Source: a virus
Reading direction: 5' to 3' (one strand)
Length of the DNA stretch: 64,000 bases
Virus record (IMG/VR): IMGVR_UViG_3300042114_000045
Location: 58,780 to 122,779 of that record
Within the stretch, counting starts at the first letter, position 1; each line of letters starts with the position of its first letter. Below are positions 47,692 to 57,071 of this stretch, piece after piece. Both the position numbers and the translations under genes were made by a program. Under the pieces are notes generated by a model. The model was not told the origin of the DNA, searched no databases, and saw nothing but the letters and a program-made list of their open reading frames with translations.

Positions 47692-49538
47692 AATCACCAC
47701 ATGACCTACTACCATTAAAACCACCAAGTGAAGAAGAATTCAAATCAGATAAAGGGTTTTTCTATAGAAACGTAGCTAAGCCTTTAATTGCTGACACAAT
47801 CCGTATTATGGCAAACGGTCTACCTATAGACTTAAAGCGTGTACAAGAACTAGAGAAAAAACTAGATGAACTACTAGAACAAGTACATATAACAATAGCA
47901 AATAATGCTTGTATAAAAGACTTTCAAGATTACAAATACCCAATAATAGCGGCTGAGGTTAAATCAGAGATACAATCAAAAATGAAACCGCCTGCTCATT
48001 GGCAGAGAGACTTCAAATGTGATGACCCGATTCACCGTAGCTACTATATGCATTTATACGCAAAAGATAAAGCAGATATAATATATCCTATTAAACTACT
48101 TGCCACTGGTATAGCACAATGGGATGCAAATTATGTCAAAAAGCTTGCAAAAATACATAAAGATTTAGAACCATTAGTAAACAAAACAGTACCGCAAAGT
48201 AATAAATTAGCTAGAGGTGCAATCAAACTATTTACTCAGCATAAATCTGCAATGTATAATAAATCGTATCTTGATCAAATCGCTCAAATAAAAAGAGAAA
48301 CTGTAATGCAACCATTTAATCCAGGTTCTGCTCCACAGAAATCAGAATTTTTTGAATGGTTAGGTATTGAACCGGTAGAATTCAGTAAAGATACTGGTAA
48401 CCCATCTTGGGGTAGAAAAGTTATAGAAGAGCTACTATCAACAGAACAAGATCCAGATATCAGAGAAATATATCAAGCTTTCATAGACTTCTCATTCGCA
48501 TCGATAGTTCGTAATAACTTCATAGAAGCGTTTTACAACTATACAGTAGATGGGAAATTATACGGCAATTACAGGCTATTAGGTGCAAAATCAGGTAGAT
48601 ACACCTCTAATAATCCTAATATGCTTAACAGTCCTTCAACAGGTTCGATCTATGCAAAACCTATTAAGAGATGTTTTACAGCACCACCAGGTTATCTGGT
48701 CTGGTCAATAGACTACGCTGCACTAGAAGATAGAGTAATTGCTTCTCTAACTGCAGATACTAATAAATGTGGGTTATTTCTACAAGACTTAGATGGACAC
48801 TCAATGGGTGCGGTAGCATACTTCCCAGATAAAGTAAAAGAAGAAATGGAATTAACAGGAGATATGCCGACAGATGCTAGAGAATTTAAACGACTAGTAG
48901 ACGAGGGCAATAAACCACTTAAAACATTAAGACAAAACGGAAAAGGTGTAACATTCGGCTTAAGCTACGGGGCTTATCCACCGAAAGTCGCAAAGGCGTT
49001 AAAGATACCAATAAATGAAGCAGAGGATATTTTTAATAACTATCACAATAAGTTATACCCTGGTATAACAAAATACAGAGAAGGATACGTACTTGAAACA
49101 GCTAAGAAAAATCATCGTGTACACTTGGGTATGGGTTTCTACATTAGTACTGACAATCCAAGGAAAGATATACGGACATTAAATAATGCTACTTGTCAAT
49201 TTTGGTCAATACTAACAGCATTATCCATAAATAAACTACATACTTTAATTGATGAAAATCTTATATACACTAGTGACATACAAGTTACTTCTACGATATA
49301 CGACTCAATCTACGGGATAGTTTATAACGACCCAGAAATAATTGCTTGGTTAAATCATAACATAGTAAATATAATGGAGACAGATTTTATGACAGATCAA
49401 ATAGTTAAGAATGAAGCTCAGTTAGAGCTTGGAAACGATTGGTCTGATCTACACCCTCTTCCGAAAGATGCGTCAGAAGAGGTAGTTAAGAGCATCATTA
49501 AGGAAATTAAAAATGGTAAAAGAAAAGAAACTACCTGA
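47664..49538 (+). CDS. Family A DNA polymerase (polymerase domain only)
   Basis: About 624 residues from ATG 47664; ATG 47679 is an alternative. The open frame further upstream overlaps the small membrane gene. Motif A WSIDYAALEDRVIASLTAD, motif B LRQNGKGVTFGLSYGA and a motif C of the form STIYDSIYGIV. Motif C is normally HDE; here the catalytic Asp is kept but flanking residues read YDS. There is no exonuclease domain in this chain; the proofreading domain is encoded at 46593. Main replicative polymerase candidate. Confidence 0.9.
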   Translation: MDDLDMEEIKSPHDLLPLKPPSEEEFKSDKGFFYRNVAKPLIADTIRIMANGLPIDLKRVQELEKKLDELLEQVHITIANNACIKDFQDYKYPIIAAEVKSEIQSKMKPPAHWQRDFKCDDPIHRSYYMHLYAKDKADIIYPIKLLATGIAQWDANYVKKLAKIHKDLEPLVNKTVPQSNKLARGAIKLFTQHKSAMYNKSYLDQIAQIKRETVMQPFNPGSAPQKSEFFEWLGIEPVEFSKDTGNPSWGRKVIEELLSTEQDPDIREIYQAFIDFSFASIVRNNFIEAFYNYTVDGKLYGNYRLLGAKSGRYTSNNPNMLNSPSTGSIYAKPIKRCFTAPPGYLVWSIDYAALEDRVIASLTADTNKCGLFLQDLDGHSMGAVAYFPDKVKEEMELTGDMPTDAREFKRLVDEGNKPLKTLRQNGKGVTFGLSYGAYPPKVAKALKIPINEAEDIFNNYHNKLYPGITKYREGYVLETAKKNHRVHLGMGFYISTDNPRKDIRTLNNATCQFWSILTALSINKLHTLIDENLIYTSDIQVTSTIYDSIYGIVYNDPEIIAWLNHNIVNIMETDFMTDQIVKNEAQLELGNDWSDLHPLPKDASEEVVKSIIKEIKNGKRKETT

Positions 49539-50286
49539 ACCACATCCGTTTGATTATACAAATGTACCACTACCAGAGGATTGTTTTTTTAAAATATCTC
49601 CATCATCAATAAGTAAATTTTTTGATTTTCCAGTAATTTGGTATAAAGAACAAATACTAGGTGATAGACAGTTTACAGGAAGTACGGCAACTGTACTAGG
49701 ATCGATTATACACGGATTAGCAGAGTTCTACGCAAAAGGATTGCCTACGGATAGGGATTTAGTAGAAAAGTACCTACGTCAGCATATGATGAATCCAGAA
49801 GTAAACTGTAAAGAAATTAGAGACTTATATCCTGATATGGCAAAATTGTTAATAAACGATTATATAAAACATAACAAACCTACGGAAGTAGAGGTATCAA
49901 TAGTAACTCAAATTGAACCAGGAATTTACTTGGGTGGTACTTGTGATAACCTTACTGGAACTACAGTCGTAGACTACAAAAATGTATCACAGAAACCAGC
50001 AGGAGACACAATACCTTGGGGATATTACATTCAGATGATGGCATACGCCTATCTATATAGAAAAGAGAAAAAAGTAAATGTAGACAGAATACGTCTAGTA
50101 TATACGATAAGACCTACGAAAACGATAGGACCTCGTCTCCATATAGTAAACAGAACAATTGACGAAACAGACTATAAAGCTTTTGAAGATGTGTTAACAA
50201 TTATGTGTGACACAGTAAAACTATCAAGACTAAAACCTGAATTCAACCACATACTATTCAAATCAATGCAATTAAAGGATAAATAA
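49513..50286 (+). CDS. RecB/Cas4-type PD-(D/E)XK nuclease
   Basis: 257 residues; overlaps the polymerase by 26 bp. ISPSSISKFFDFPVIWYKEQ, ATVLGSIIHGLAEFYA (conserved His), LGGTCDNLTGTTVVDYKNVS (D...D-x-K) and YYIQMMAYAYLYRKE (QxxxY) form the PDDEXK_1 core. Works with the adjacent Sak4-like ATPase in phage recombination or end resection. No four-Cys iron-sulphur cluster is obvious. Confidence 0.88.
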   Translation: MVKEKKLPEPHPFDYTNVPLPEDCFFKISPSSISKFFDFPVIWYKEQILGDRQFTGSTATVLGSIIHGLAEFYAKGLPTDRDLVEKYLRQHMMNPEVNCKEIRDLYPDMAKLLINDYIKHNKPTEVEVSIVTQIEPGIYLGGTCDNLTGTTVVDYKNVSQKPAGDTIPWGYYIQMMAYAYLYRKEKKVNVDRIRLVYTIRPTKTIGPRLHIVNRTIDETDYKAFEDVLTIMCDTVKLSRLKPEFNHILFKSMQLKDK

Positions 50287-50960
50287 TGGCAAAACACGGA
50301 ATTAAATACGGAATCGTAGCTATGGAGAAAAGTGGTAAAACTACTTTAATAAGTAAGTTAGAAGATGCACTAGTCGTGTCAACAGATAACAAAGCTTTTA
50401 AAGGAAAAATACCACACTTTAGATACTCACATTATGAAGGATTAGACCACTTCATCAACACAGTAGGTGCTAAATTAGAAGCTTACGAAGCTAAATACGG
50501 TAAATTACCAGGAACACTAGTAATCGACTCTGTAACTCACTTAGCAAACAATATGGAGAAATACGCAAACGATAAGTTTACAGGTTTCACAATATTTTCA
50601 AATCTCGGTAAAGATGTAATGGGACTAAATGCTTTCTTAGAAGATGCAATCATCCCAGAAGGAATAAATGTTATATTCACATCTCACTGCCAATGGGACG
50701 TAGATTCAAACTCATTTAAAATAGCTGCACCAGGAAACTTCGGTAAAAACGGTAGTTGGTTATCAGTAACAGATGAAGCTTCATTTATTGAACTAAAAGG
50801 TAACAAAAGAATCATCCACCACAGCACAATGAAGTTCCCTTGTAGAACACTTCACGCTACGGAAATTCCAGAGTCTCAAGATCTAGAAGAATTTGACATC
50901 AATAAACATATCGCTATGCTTTCTAATTCATTAGAAGAAGCAGAAGAGTGGACGATATAA
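50286..50960 (+). CDS. Sak4-like RecA-fold ATPase
   Basis: 224 residues. YGIVAMEKSGKTTLISKLED is the Walker A (GxxxxGKT-like), TLVIDSVTHL the Walker B, and VIFTSHCQWDVDS sensor-like. Size and operon position (nuclease before, SSB-like after) match Sak4-type single-strand annealing recombinases of phages. Confidence 0.85.
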   Translation: MAKHGIKYGIVAMEKSGKTTLISKLEDALVVSTDNKAFKGKIPHFRYSHYEGLDHFINTVGAKLEAYEAKYGKLPGTLVIDSVTHLANNMEKYANDKFTGFTIFSNLGKDVMGLNAFLEDAIIPEGINVIFTSHCQWDVDSNSFKIAAPGNFGKNGSWLSVTDEASFIELKGNKRIIHHSTMKFPCRTLHATEIPESQDLEEFDINKHIAMLSNSLEEAEEWTI

Positions 50961-50963
50961 GTC

Positions 50964-51176
50964 GTGAAACATACTACTGATTATTTATATGATATTTCAC
51001 CATCAGAGTTAAGTAACTTATTGTACCCAGAAGCATTAAGCTACAAAGTACAAGCAGCAAGAACCTTGATAGGTAAACTCATAGAACCACATTATTCAGA
51101 ACGAGATGATGAACGACTTTCAGCAGTAATAAAAGCTGAAAAGTTTAATCTAAAACTACTAGAAGAGCTAAAATAG
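50964..51176 (+). CDS. Small hypothetical protein, 70 aa (GTG start)
   Basis: GTG 50964 lies 3 nt after the previous stop. Helical and acidic, no motif. Confidence 0.55.
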   Translation: MKHTTDYLYDISPSELSNLLYPEALSYKVQAARTLIGKLIEPHYSERDDERLSAVIKAEKFNLKLLEELK

Positions 51177-51180
51177 CTCT

Positions 51181-51272
51181 CTAGTACATTTGACTAAGTA
51201 CTGTCTTTTTAAAGACCATAATTTCTCCAATTTTATAAATATTATCGGACAGTACTTATTCAAGTGTACTAG
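51181..51272 (+). promoter_or_regulatory. Long imperfect inverted repeat upstream of the SSB-like gene
   Basis: CTAGTACA (51181-51188) with TGTACTAG (51265-51272), and inside it AAGTACTGTC (51196-51205) with a perfect complement GACAGTACTT (51248-51257). The loop is ~42 nt and A/T-rich. It lacks the GT(N)ATCAYC motif, so it is not counted with the retron-like RNAs. Could be an operator, transcript-end hairpin or a structured leader. Confidence 0.6.
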
Positions 51273-51316
51273 CAACACACTGAAGAACTAAAAAACACAA
51301 AAAAGGAGACATACTC

Positions 51317-52003
51317 ATGTCAAAAGGATCATTCACACTAGGTATATCAGAAGCAGACTTAGAAAAAGTAGGCGGTAACGCTTCATTCATTGGAACTTCA
51401 GGAGTATATGATGTTACTATTCAAGCAGTAGTGGTAGACGAAAACGACAATGGAGCAATTTCATTAGGATTTCTTGTAGACTTAGGAAACGACAAACCAC
51501 AAATGCTTTACGGAGCATTACCACTATCGACATTCGATGGTAAAACACAATTAGATGGTAACCAAAAAACATTCGGAGCATTAGCAAAATTAGCTGGTCT
51601 ATCTGTTAAAGGGAAATTTAACCCAGTTGAAGCAGAATTACCAATCGGTAAAGCAGGTGCATTAAAAGAAGTTTTAATTTTAGAAGATTTTGAAGGTCTT
51701 GAAGTTAAAATGTGGGTAAAACAAGAGTTTTACAGAAAAGGTGATGGAACAATCGGAGATAAAAGAGTTATTATGAGATTCTACAGAGCAAGCGATGCTG
51801 CTGATGTTAGTGAACTCGATAAACCAGAAATCGTTGGTACAAGATTTGAAAAAGATTCAAAATACCATACAGATGTTAAATACGGTGAAGGTGTAACTCA
51901 AGAAGACGCAGAAGCGTACATCAAAGGTACAAAATCAACTGGTAAAACAGGAACTGCTACAGCAACTGTTGAAGTACCAAAAAGTAGATTTGCTAAAAAA
52001 TAG
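51317..52003 (+). CDS. SSB-like DNA-binding protein of the Sak4 module
   Basis: 228 residues. SGVYDVTIQAVVVDENDNGAIS and AKLAGLSVKGKFNPV follow the layout of the DUF669-like/SSB proteins that accompany Sak4 ATPases, with OB-fold strands and a flexible Lys/Thr-rich C-terminal tail. Strong AAAGGAG site, so probably abundant. Confidence 0.68.
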   Translation: MSKGSFTLGISEADLEKVGGNASFIGTSGVYDVTIQAVVVDENDNGAISLGFLVDLGNDKPQMLYGALPLSTFDGKTQLDGNQKTFGALAKLAGLSVKGKFNPVEAELPIGKAGALKEVLILEDFEGLEVKMWVKQEFYRKGDGTIGDKRVIMRFYRASDAADVSELDKPEIVGTRFEKDSKYHTDVKYGEGVTQEDAEAYIKGTKSTGKTGTATATVEVPKSRFAKK

Positions 52004-52033
52004 CAAACTACTTCGGTAAATCTATAAAATAAA

Positions 52034-52058
52034 CAAAACAAAACAAAACAAAACAAAA
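52034..52058 (+). repeat. CAAAA pentanucleotide tandem repeat
   Basis: Five consecutive CAAAA units lie in the HU leader immediately upstream of AAGGAAACAC. A low-complexity, unstructured leader that may favour translation; copy number could vary. Confidence 0.7.
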
Positions 52059-52066
52059 GGAAACAC

Positions 52067-52342
52067 ATGAAAAAAACAGACATAATCACAAGAATGATAG
52101 AACTAGACGACGTAGCTTCAGTAGCTTCAGCAACAAGAATTTATGATGCAATCGTAAATACAGTATTAGAAGGAATTGCAACTGACGGAGTAGTTCATTT
52201 AGGTAACAAACTAGGAACATTCAAAGTAGTAGATAGACAAGCAAGAACTTGTGTAAATCCACAAAAACCAGGTGAAAAAATTCAACTACCAGCTAGAAAA
52301 GTAGTTAGATTTAAAGTATCAAGCTCGTTAAAAGCGAACTAG
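52067..52342 (+). CDS. HU-family DNA-bending protein
   Basis: 91 residues, the standard HU length. GVVHLGNKLGTFKVVDRQAR, then NPQKPGEKIQLPARKVVRFK, the DNA-clamping arm with the intercalating Pro and the C-terminal helix. Would compact or shape phage DNA. Starts after a CAAAA repeat leader. Confidence 0.93.
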   Translation: MKKTDIITRMIELDDVASVASATRIYDAIVNTVLEGIATDGVVHLGNKLGTFKVVDRQARTCVNPQKPGEKIQLPARKVVRFKVSSSLKAN

Positions 52343-52343
52343 T

Positions 52344-53027
52344 ATGTTAGTCACGCTACTTCACCGTACACCACTAGCAGTAGCTTCAAAAGCTATTAGA
52401 ACTTGTTGGGACTCTGGTGATAAGTCAGATACAGATCTATCATTATTATACGCAGATTCGAGTTTAACTCCTATGTGCGGACCAAACGATAGAGCTTTAA
52501 TTGACAGAGTAGGTAACAAGTTCAAACACGCTTCAACGTTAGAGCATATAAGTTACAACTTCTATATAGAAGGAGTATCTAGAGCTCTATTACAAGAACT
52601 AGCACGACATAGAATGGCATCACCTTCAGTTAAATCTACTAGATATACACTAAAAGAGTTAAAGGATGAGGCACCATTTACTTTCATTAACGGTGCAGCT
52701 GCTTTAAAATCTAGAATGGAGAAATATTTAGTATTTACTGGTAACAGAGATATTGATGCTATTTCTATGGTAGCTTTAGAAAATGTAAGAAAACTGTTAG
52801 TTGCTGGATACGCAAATGACGTAGTAAAATATAGTCTACCAGAATCGTATAAAACTACGATTGCATGGACAGTCAATGCTCGTTCGTTACAAAACTTTCT
52901 GAAGCTACGATCATCAAAAGCAGCACTATGGGAGATAAGAGATTTAGCAAATCACTTATACTCAACACTACCAGAAGATCATAAGTATCTATTTGAAGAC
53001 TGCATAGGAGAAACAAATGTTCACTAA
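52344..53027 (+). CDS. thyX: Flavin-dependent thymidylate synthase
   Basis: 227 residues. ELARHRMASPSVKSTRYTLK is the ThyX motif (RHRxxSxxxxSxRY), TLEHISYNFYIEGVSRALL the upstream FAD/dUMP helix, and WTVNARSLQNFLKLRSSKAA the C-terminal conserved Arg segment. Makes dTMP from dUMP with FAD and methylene-THF. One base after HU and upstream of the ribonucleotide reductase genes. Confidence 0.95.
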   Translation: MLVTLLHRTPLAVASKAIRTCWDSGDKSDTDLSLLYADSSLTPMCGPNDRALIDRVGNKFKHASTLEHISYNFYIEGVSRALLQELARHRMASPSVKSTRYTLKELKDEAPFTFINGAAALKSRMEKYLVFTGNRDIDAISMVALENVRKLLVAGYANDVVKYSLPESYKTTIAWTVNARSLQNFLKLRSSKAALWEIRDLANHLYSTLPEDHKYLFEDCIGETNVH

Positions 53028-53190
53028 CATTCATAACAGATTTAGCGAGAAAAAATTTAATTTTTACGACTATACAATTGGTGCTTTAATCGGTACAGGG
53101 GCAGCTACAGGTTCTCTAATTCCTCTAGCACCTATACTTGTACTAGGTTGGTTAAGTTTCAAAGGAGTATCAAATGATACAAGTAATTGA
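53017..53190 (+). CDS. Small membrane protein, 57 aa
   Basis: MFTNIHNRFSEKKFNFYDYT then a Gly-rich transmembrane helix (IGALIGTGAATGSLIPLAPI). Overlaps both ThyX and NrdA (11 and 17 bp). RBS AGGAGAAACAA. Confidence 0.55.
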   Translation: MFTNIHNRFSEKKFNFYDYTIGALIGTGAATGSLIPLAPILVLGWLSFKGVSNDTSN

Positions 53191-55411
53191 GGGTAAAGCC
53201 CATCAAATTATAAAACGTAATGGTTCAATCGAACTTTACAACCACGATAAGATGAGAAAAGTTATACTTTGGGCTTGTGAAGGTTCAAATATACTAGCAG
53301 ATGAATTACTTCAAGCAGTAGATATCAAAATTCATAACAAAATGAAGATAGAAACACTATTTGACGAAGTAATAGCTACTGCGTCTAACAAGATTTCTGA
53401 TCTATATCCAATTTGGGAGAAAGTAGCTAAGAATCTCTATGAACTCAAACTCCACAAAGAGATGGGTTTCCTAAGAGATGATTATCCTAGCTACAGCTAC
53501 ATATTCGACGCAAACGAAGAAGCTGGTCTATATCATACTTCGTGGAGAGAAATTCTAGACCTAGAAGAATTATCAGCAGCTATAGATCCATCATACGATA
53601 AACTATTCACATTCGGTGGACTTAACGTATTCGTAGATAAATACTGCAATAAATCAAAAGGTAAACTACTAGAACTTCCACAACACACTTATATGAGAGT
53701 AGCAATACAACTTATGTACAAAGACGGTACAGATGCAATTATTGAAAAATATCTTCAACTTGCAAAACACGAAGTAACAGAAGCAACGCCAAAGATGGTA
53801 AACTCGATGCGATGGAAAGCAGCACTATTTTCTTGTTGCTTAAATCGACCATCAGATTCACAAGAAGGTATCAACGAATCAATCAATATGCTATCCAAAG
53901 AGTCTAAGTACTCTGGAGGATGTGCATGGGATTCATCACTACTACGAGGTCCAGGATCTAGAGTAGAAGGCAATAATGGTTCGTCTGGTGGAGCAATTCC
54001 ATTTATTCAAGAACTACAGTGGACTGTAGGTGGTTACAATCAAGGTAACACTAGATCGTCAGCTTGTATTAACACGTTCGACGCATTCCACATTCAATCA
54101 CCTGAAATAGCTCAATTAAAACTTGAGTCTGGAAAAGATGAAGACAGAGCTAGAAAACTACAATATTCTGTTAAATGGAATAGACACTTCTCTAAAGCTG
54201 TTAAAGGAAATCAGGATATTCATCTTATGAATCCGCATAAAACTCAAGATTTATTTGAATCTTTTGGTGATAAGTGGTTAGAACTTTATAACAAGTATTT
54301 AAAAAATACTTCAATAAATAAAAGAAAATATAACGCTAGAGAGTTAGCTTTCAGGTATGCAACTACGACATTTGAGACAGGTAACCTATACTACTTCTTT
54401 TCAGACAACGCTAACGAACAAGATATTGGAGCAGGATTCATTCCAGCTTCAAATCTATGTCAAGAGATGATGATGTCTTATGACCCAATTGAATTAGTTT
54501 CTTCAGAACTTGTAGCAGGAAAAGCAGTACACATCTACAAAGGTGATATTGCTCTGTGTAACCTAGCATCTGTAAACCTAATTAAATGGTTTGTACTTTC
54601 AGATGTAGAAAAAGAACGATTAATGTATATACTTGTTAAATCTGCAGACAACGCAATTGAAAACAGCTACTATGTAAATCCTTTAGGAGAGAGGCACTCA
54701 AAAGCTCACAGAAACTTAGGAATTGGTACTTCAAACTACGCAAATCTCCTAGCTTCTCAAAAGCTATTATGGAACTCTGAAGGTGCTAGAAAACTTACAC
54801 ATGAGCTCTACGAAGAACTCAGCTACTATGCTATAAAAGCATCTATTCAGATTGCTAAAGAAACTAGTAGATGTGAAGTCTGGAAAGATACTAAGTGGGC
54901 AAAAGGCTACTTCCCTCATGAATTATCTATATTAGGTAAATCTGACAGCAGTTTAAATTATCCACTTAAGCAAAATTGGGAATACTTACGACAGCAAATG
55001 TACAAATATGGAATTAGAAACTCTCGTATTATGGCAATCGCACCAACTGCAACTTCTGGTAAAGCTATCAACGCAACAGAAGGAGTAGATGCACCTCGTA
55101 AACTAAAAACAATACAAGAAGGTACGTACTCACTACCTTTCGTAGTTCCAAACCTACGTGAAAACAGAGAGTACTACCAAACAACTTTCGAAATCGACAA
55201 TAAAGATACAATCGAACTTGCCGCTATTCGTCAGAAATTCTTGTGTATGTCCCAATCAGTTTCGTTAGGATTCAACAGCTCTAAATCAGCATACGACTTA
55301 GTGTCAGCACTCATCTACGCAGAAGAGTTAGGACTTAAAACAATATATTACACACATACACGTAAAGCAGAAGATGTAGACGTAGAAGTATGTGAGTCTT
55401 GTGGATCATAG
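53174..55411 (+). CDS. nrdA: Ribonucleotide reductase large subunit, class I
   Basis: 745 residues. N-terminal ATP-cone (HQIIKRNGSIELYNHDKMRK), substrate-site cysteine in AALFSCCLNRPSDSQ, the radical-site PASNLCQEMMM (Asn, Cys, Glu), IAPTATSGKAI, and the redox-active C-terminal tail VCESCGS. Reduces NDPs to dNDPs together with NrdB. Uninterrupted and full length. Confidence 0.95.
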   Translation: MIQVIEGKAHQIIKRNGSIELYNHDKMRKVILWACEGSNILADELLQAVDIKIHNKMKIETLFDEVIATASNKISDLYPIWEKVAKNLYELKLHKEMGFLRDDYPSYSYIFDANEEAGLYHTSWREILDLEELSAAIDPSYDKLFTFGGLNVFVDKYCNKSKGKLLELPQHTYMRVAIQLMYKDGTDAIIEKYLQLAKHEVTEATPKMVNSMRWKAALFSCCLNRPSDSQEGINESINMLSKESKYSGGCAWDSSLLRGPGSRVEGNNGSSGGAIPFIQELQWTVGGYNQGNTRSSACINTFDAFHIQSPEIAQLKLESGKDEDRARKLQYSVKWNRHFSKAVKGNQDIHLMNPHKTQDLFESFGDKWLELYNKYLKNTSINKRKYNARELAFRYATTTFETGNLYYFFSDNANEQDIGAGFIPASNLCQEMMMSYDPIELVSSELVAGKAVHIYKGDIALCNLASVNLIKWFVLSDVEKERLMYILVKSADNAIENSYYVNPLGERHSKAHRNLGIGTSNYANLLASQKLLWNSEGARKLTHELYEELSYYAIKASIQIAKETSRCEVWKDTKWAKGYFPHELSILGKSDSSLNYPLKQNWEYLRQQMYKYGIRNSRIMAIAPTATSGKAINATEGVDAPRKLKTIQEGTYSLPFVVPNLRENREYYQTTFEIDNKDTIELAAIRQKFLCMSQSVSLGFNSSKSAYDLVSALIYAEELGLKTIYYTHTRKAEDVDVEVCESCGS

Positions 55412-55419
55412 GGGGTACC

Positions 55420-56505
55420 ATGTTAAACTTACAAATAAAACCATCAACAGAACATAAACTGTTCTTTGGTGAACAAGATTTAAAACGTATCGACTTATCA
55501 TTTGATCCAAAGTTCAAGCAACTTGCAGAAGTAGATGAAGCTAACGTTTGGTTTCTAAACGTAGTATCCTGCTCAAATGACCGATGGTCTGAATTTTCAG
55601 AGTCAGCTCTTAAGAAATTTCAATTAACCAACGGTTATCAGATGGTACTGGATTCACTCGTTCCAGAGGTATTCAGTTATCTTTCAATGGTAGCAACTGA
55701 TCCGTGGTTAAGCTATCTATACAGTAGAATTTCTACTATGGAACATACTCACGCTTTAAGCTACTCATCTGGTGTAACTCAAGCATTCGGTGCTAAAGCT
55801 ACGGAATTCCTAGATGTAGTATACTCAGACCCAATGATTCAAACAAGAATCGAAGATGAAATAGAAGTAGTTACGCAGTTTATTGCAGCAACTCAGAATT
55901 GGACAAACAACGAAGCCAATAGGAAAATTTTGTTAAAAACTCTAGTAGTTATATTTTCATTAGAAGGTATCAAATTTCCGTTTTCATTCTTCACATCGTG
56001 GACTTTAAATAAAGGCTACGGAAACTGTGCTCAAGGTATATCACAACTATTGTTGTCTATTGCACTTGATGAAATGGTAGTTCATACAGCAACTGGATCT
56101 AACGTTATTAATAAACTTAGAAAACACCCAGACTTTGTTGCAGAATTCAACACAGGTTGGTTTGATAAAATGGCTTCAGCCTACATCGATAGAGTTGTTA
56201 CAAAAGAAAAAGCTTGGGCAGACTATCTACTAGAAACTGGTGAAGAGCCTGGTTTTAACCAAGCTATTTGCCATCACTTCATTGAGTACTGGTCAGACAG
56301 AAGGAAAGTAGAAATTAAACTTAAACCTACGTTTAATGTTAAGAAAAATGACATCGAAGACTGGTTCGACGACTATCGAAACGTCAGAGATAAACAATCA
56401 GCATTACAGGAAATATCAAACATCAATTATCAATTAGGTCAGACTATAAATGATCTTAGTAGGTTTGATGAGATAGGAACAATTAGTGCAGTCAGTACCG
56501 ATTAG
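55420..56505 (+). CDS. nrdB: Ribonucleotide reductase small subunit, class I
   Basis: 361 residues from ATG 55420 (GGGGGTACC upstream; an in-frame ATG at 55399 lies inside nrdA). MVLDSLVPEVFSYLS has the first metal-site Asp, STMEHTHALSYSSGV the Glu/His pair and the radical Tyr, and LLLSIALDEMVVHT the second Glu/His set. Provides the diiron-tyrosyl radical for NrdA. Confidence 0.92.
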   Translation: MLNLQIKPSTEHKLFFGEQDLKRIDLSFDPKFKQLAEVDEANVWFLNVVSCSNDRWSEFSESALKKFQLTNGYQMVLDSLVPEVFSYLSMVATDPWLSYLYSRISTMEHTHALSYSSGVTQAFGAKATEFLDVVYSDPMIQTRIEDEIEVVTQFIAATQNWTNNEANRKILLKTLVVIFSLEGIKFPFSFFTSWTLNKGYGNCAQGISQLLLSIALDEMVVHTATGSNVINKLRKHPDFVAEFNTGWFDKMASAYIDRVVTKEKAWADYLLETGEEPGFNQAICHHFIEYWSDRRKVEIKLKPTFNVKKNDIEDWFDDYRNVRDKQSALQEISNINYQLGQTINDLSRFDEIGTISAVSTD

Positions 56506-56530
56506 TGTCGGTACTCAAAAAAGGAAAACC

Positions 56531-57070
56531 ATGAAAGATGTAACAATAGCAGAAATCGAAGCTGCTTTAATAAAAAAATTAAATGGTGCTGCAATGACAT
56601 TAAGGGAGAGCCTCATAGCAGATGAGTATGAAGTTCAAGAAATAGATAGTATGGAAGAACTCTTAAACGCTATCTTTGCATCTTTACCAGATGACGAAGA
56701 TGGTAGTGAAGCAGACGCTGAAGTACTTGAAGACCAAAATATCTATAGAGTTAAAGATGCTGAAGATGACCTTCCATCGTTCCCTACAGCACCAGCAACA
56801 GGGATTCACACTATCCTTGAACAACGAGGAAGTAGATATGGTGATTTTAATGACCATGCTAAGTTAGCACAAAACTTAAAAAATCAACTTGCAAAAGTAG
56901 GCTTTTATAAAAAAGACAAATTCAAATCAATCCACAAAGAAGCCGTAGATATGATACTCCACAAACTCGCAAGAATTGTAAACGGAGATCCAGATTACGA
57001 CGACTCTTGGGTAGACATTGCTGGCTACGCAACACTGGTAGCCGATCACATAAAAAAATCAAAGGAATAA
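56531..57070 (+). CDS. DUF6378-like phage protein (possible MazG-type fold)
   Basis: 179 residues from ATG 56531 (AAAAGGAAAACC). An acidic N-terminal half is followed by TILEQRGSRYGDFNDHAKLA, a helix, and KEAVDMILHKLARIVNGDPD, DDSWVDIAGYATLVADHIKK. This helical H/E/D pattern is common in phage nucleotide-metabolism operons and resembles MazG-type pyrophosphohydrolases. Position after nrdAB fits a dNTP-related role. Confidence 0.72.
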   Translation: MKDVTIAEIEAALIKKLNGAAMTLRESLIADEYEVQEIDSMEELLNAIFASLPDDEDGSEADAEVLEDQNIYRVKDAEDDLPSFPTAPATGIHTILEQRGSRYGDFNDHAKLAQNLKNQLAKVGFYKKDKFKSIHKEAVDMILHKLARIVNGDPDYDDSWVDIAGYATLVADHIKKSKE

Positions 57071-57071
57071 C

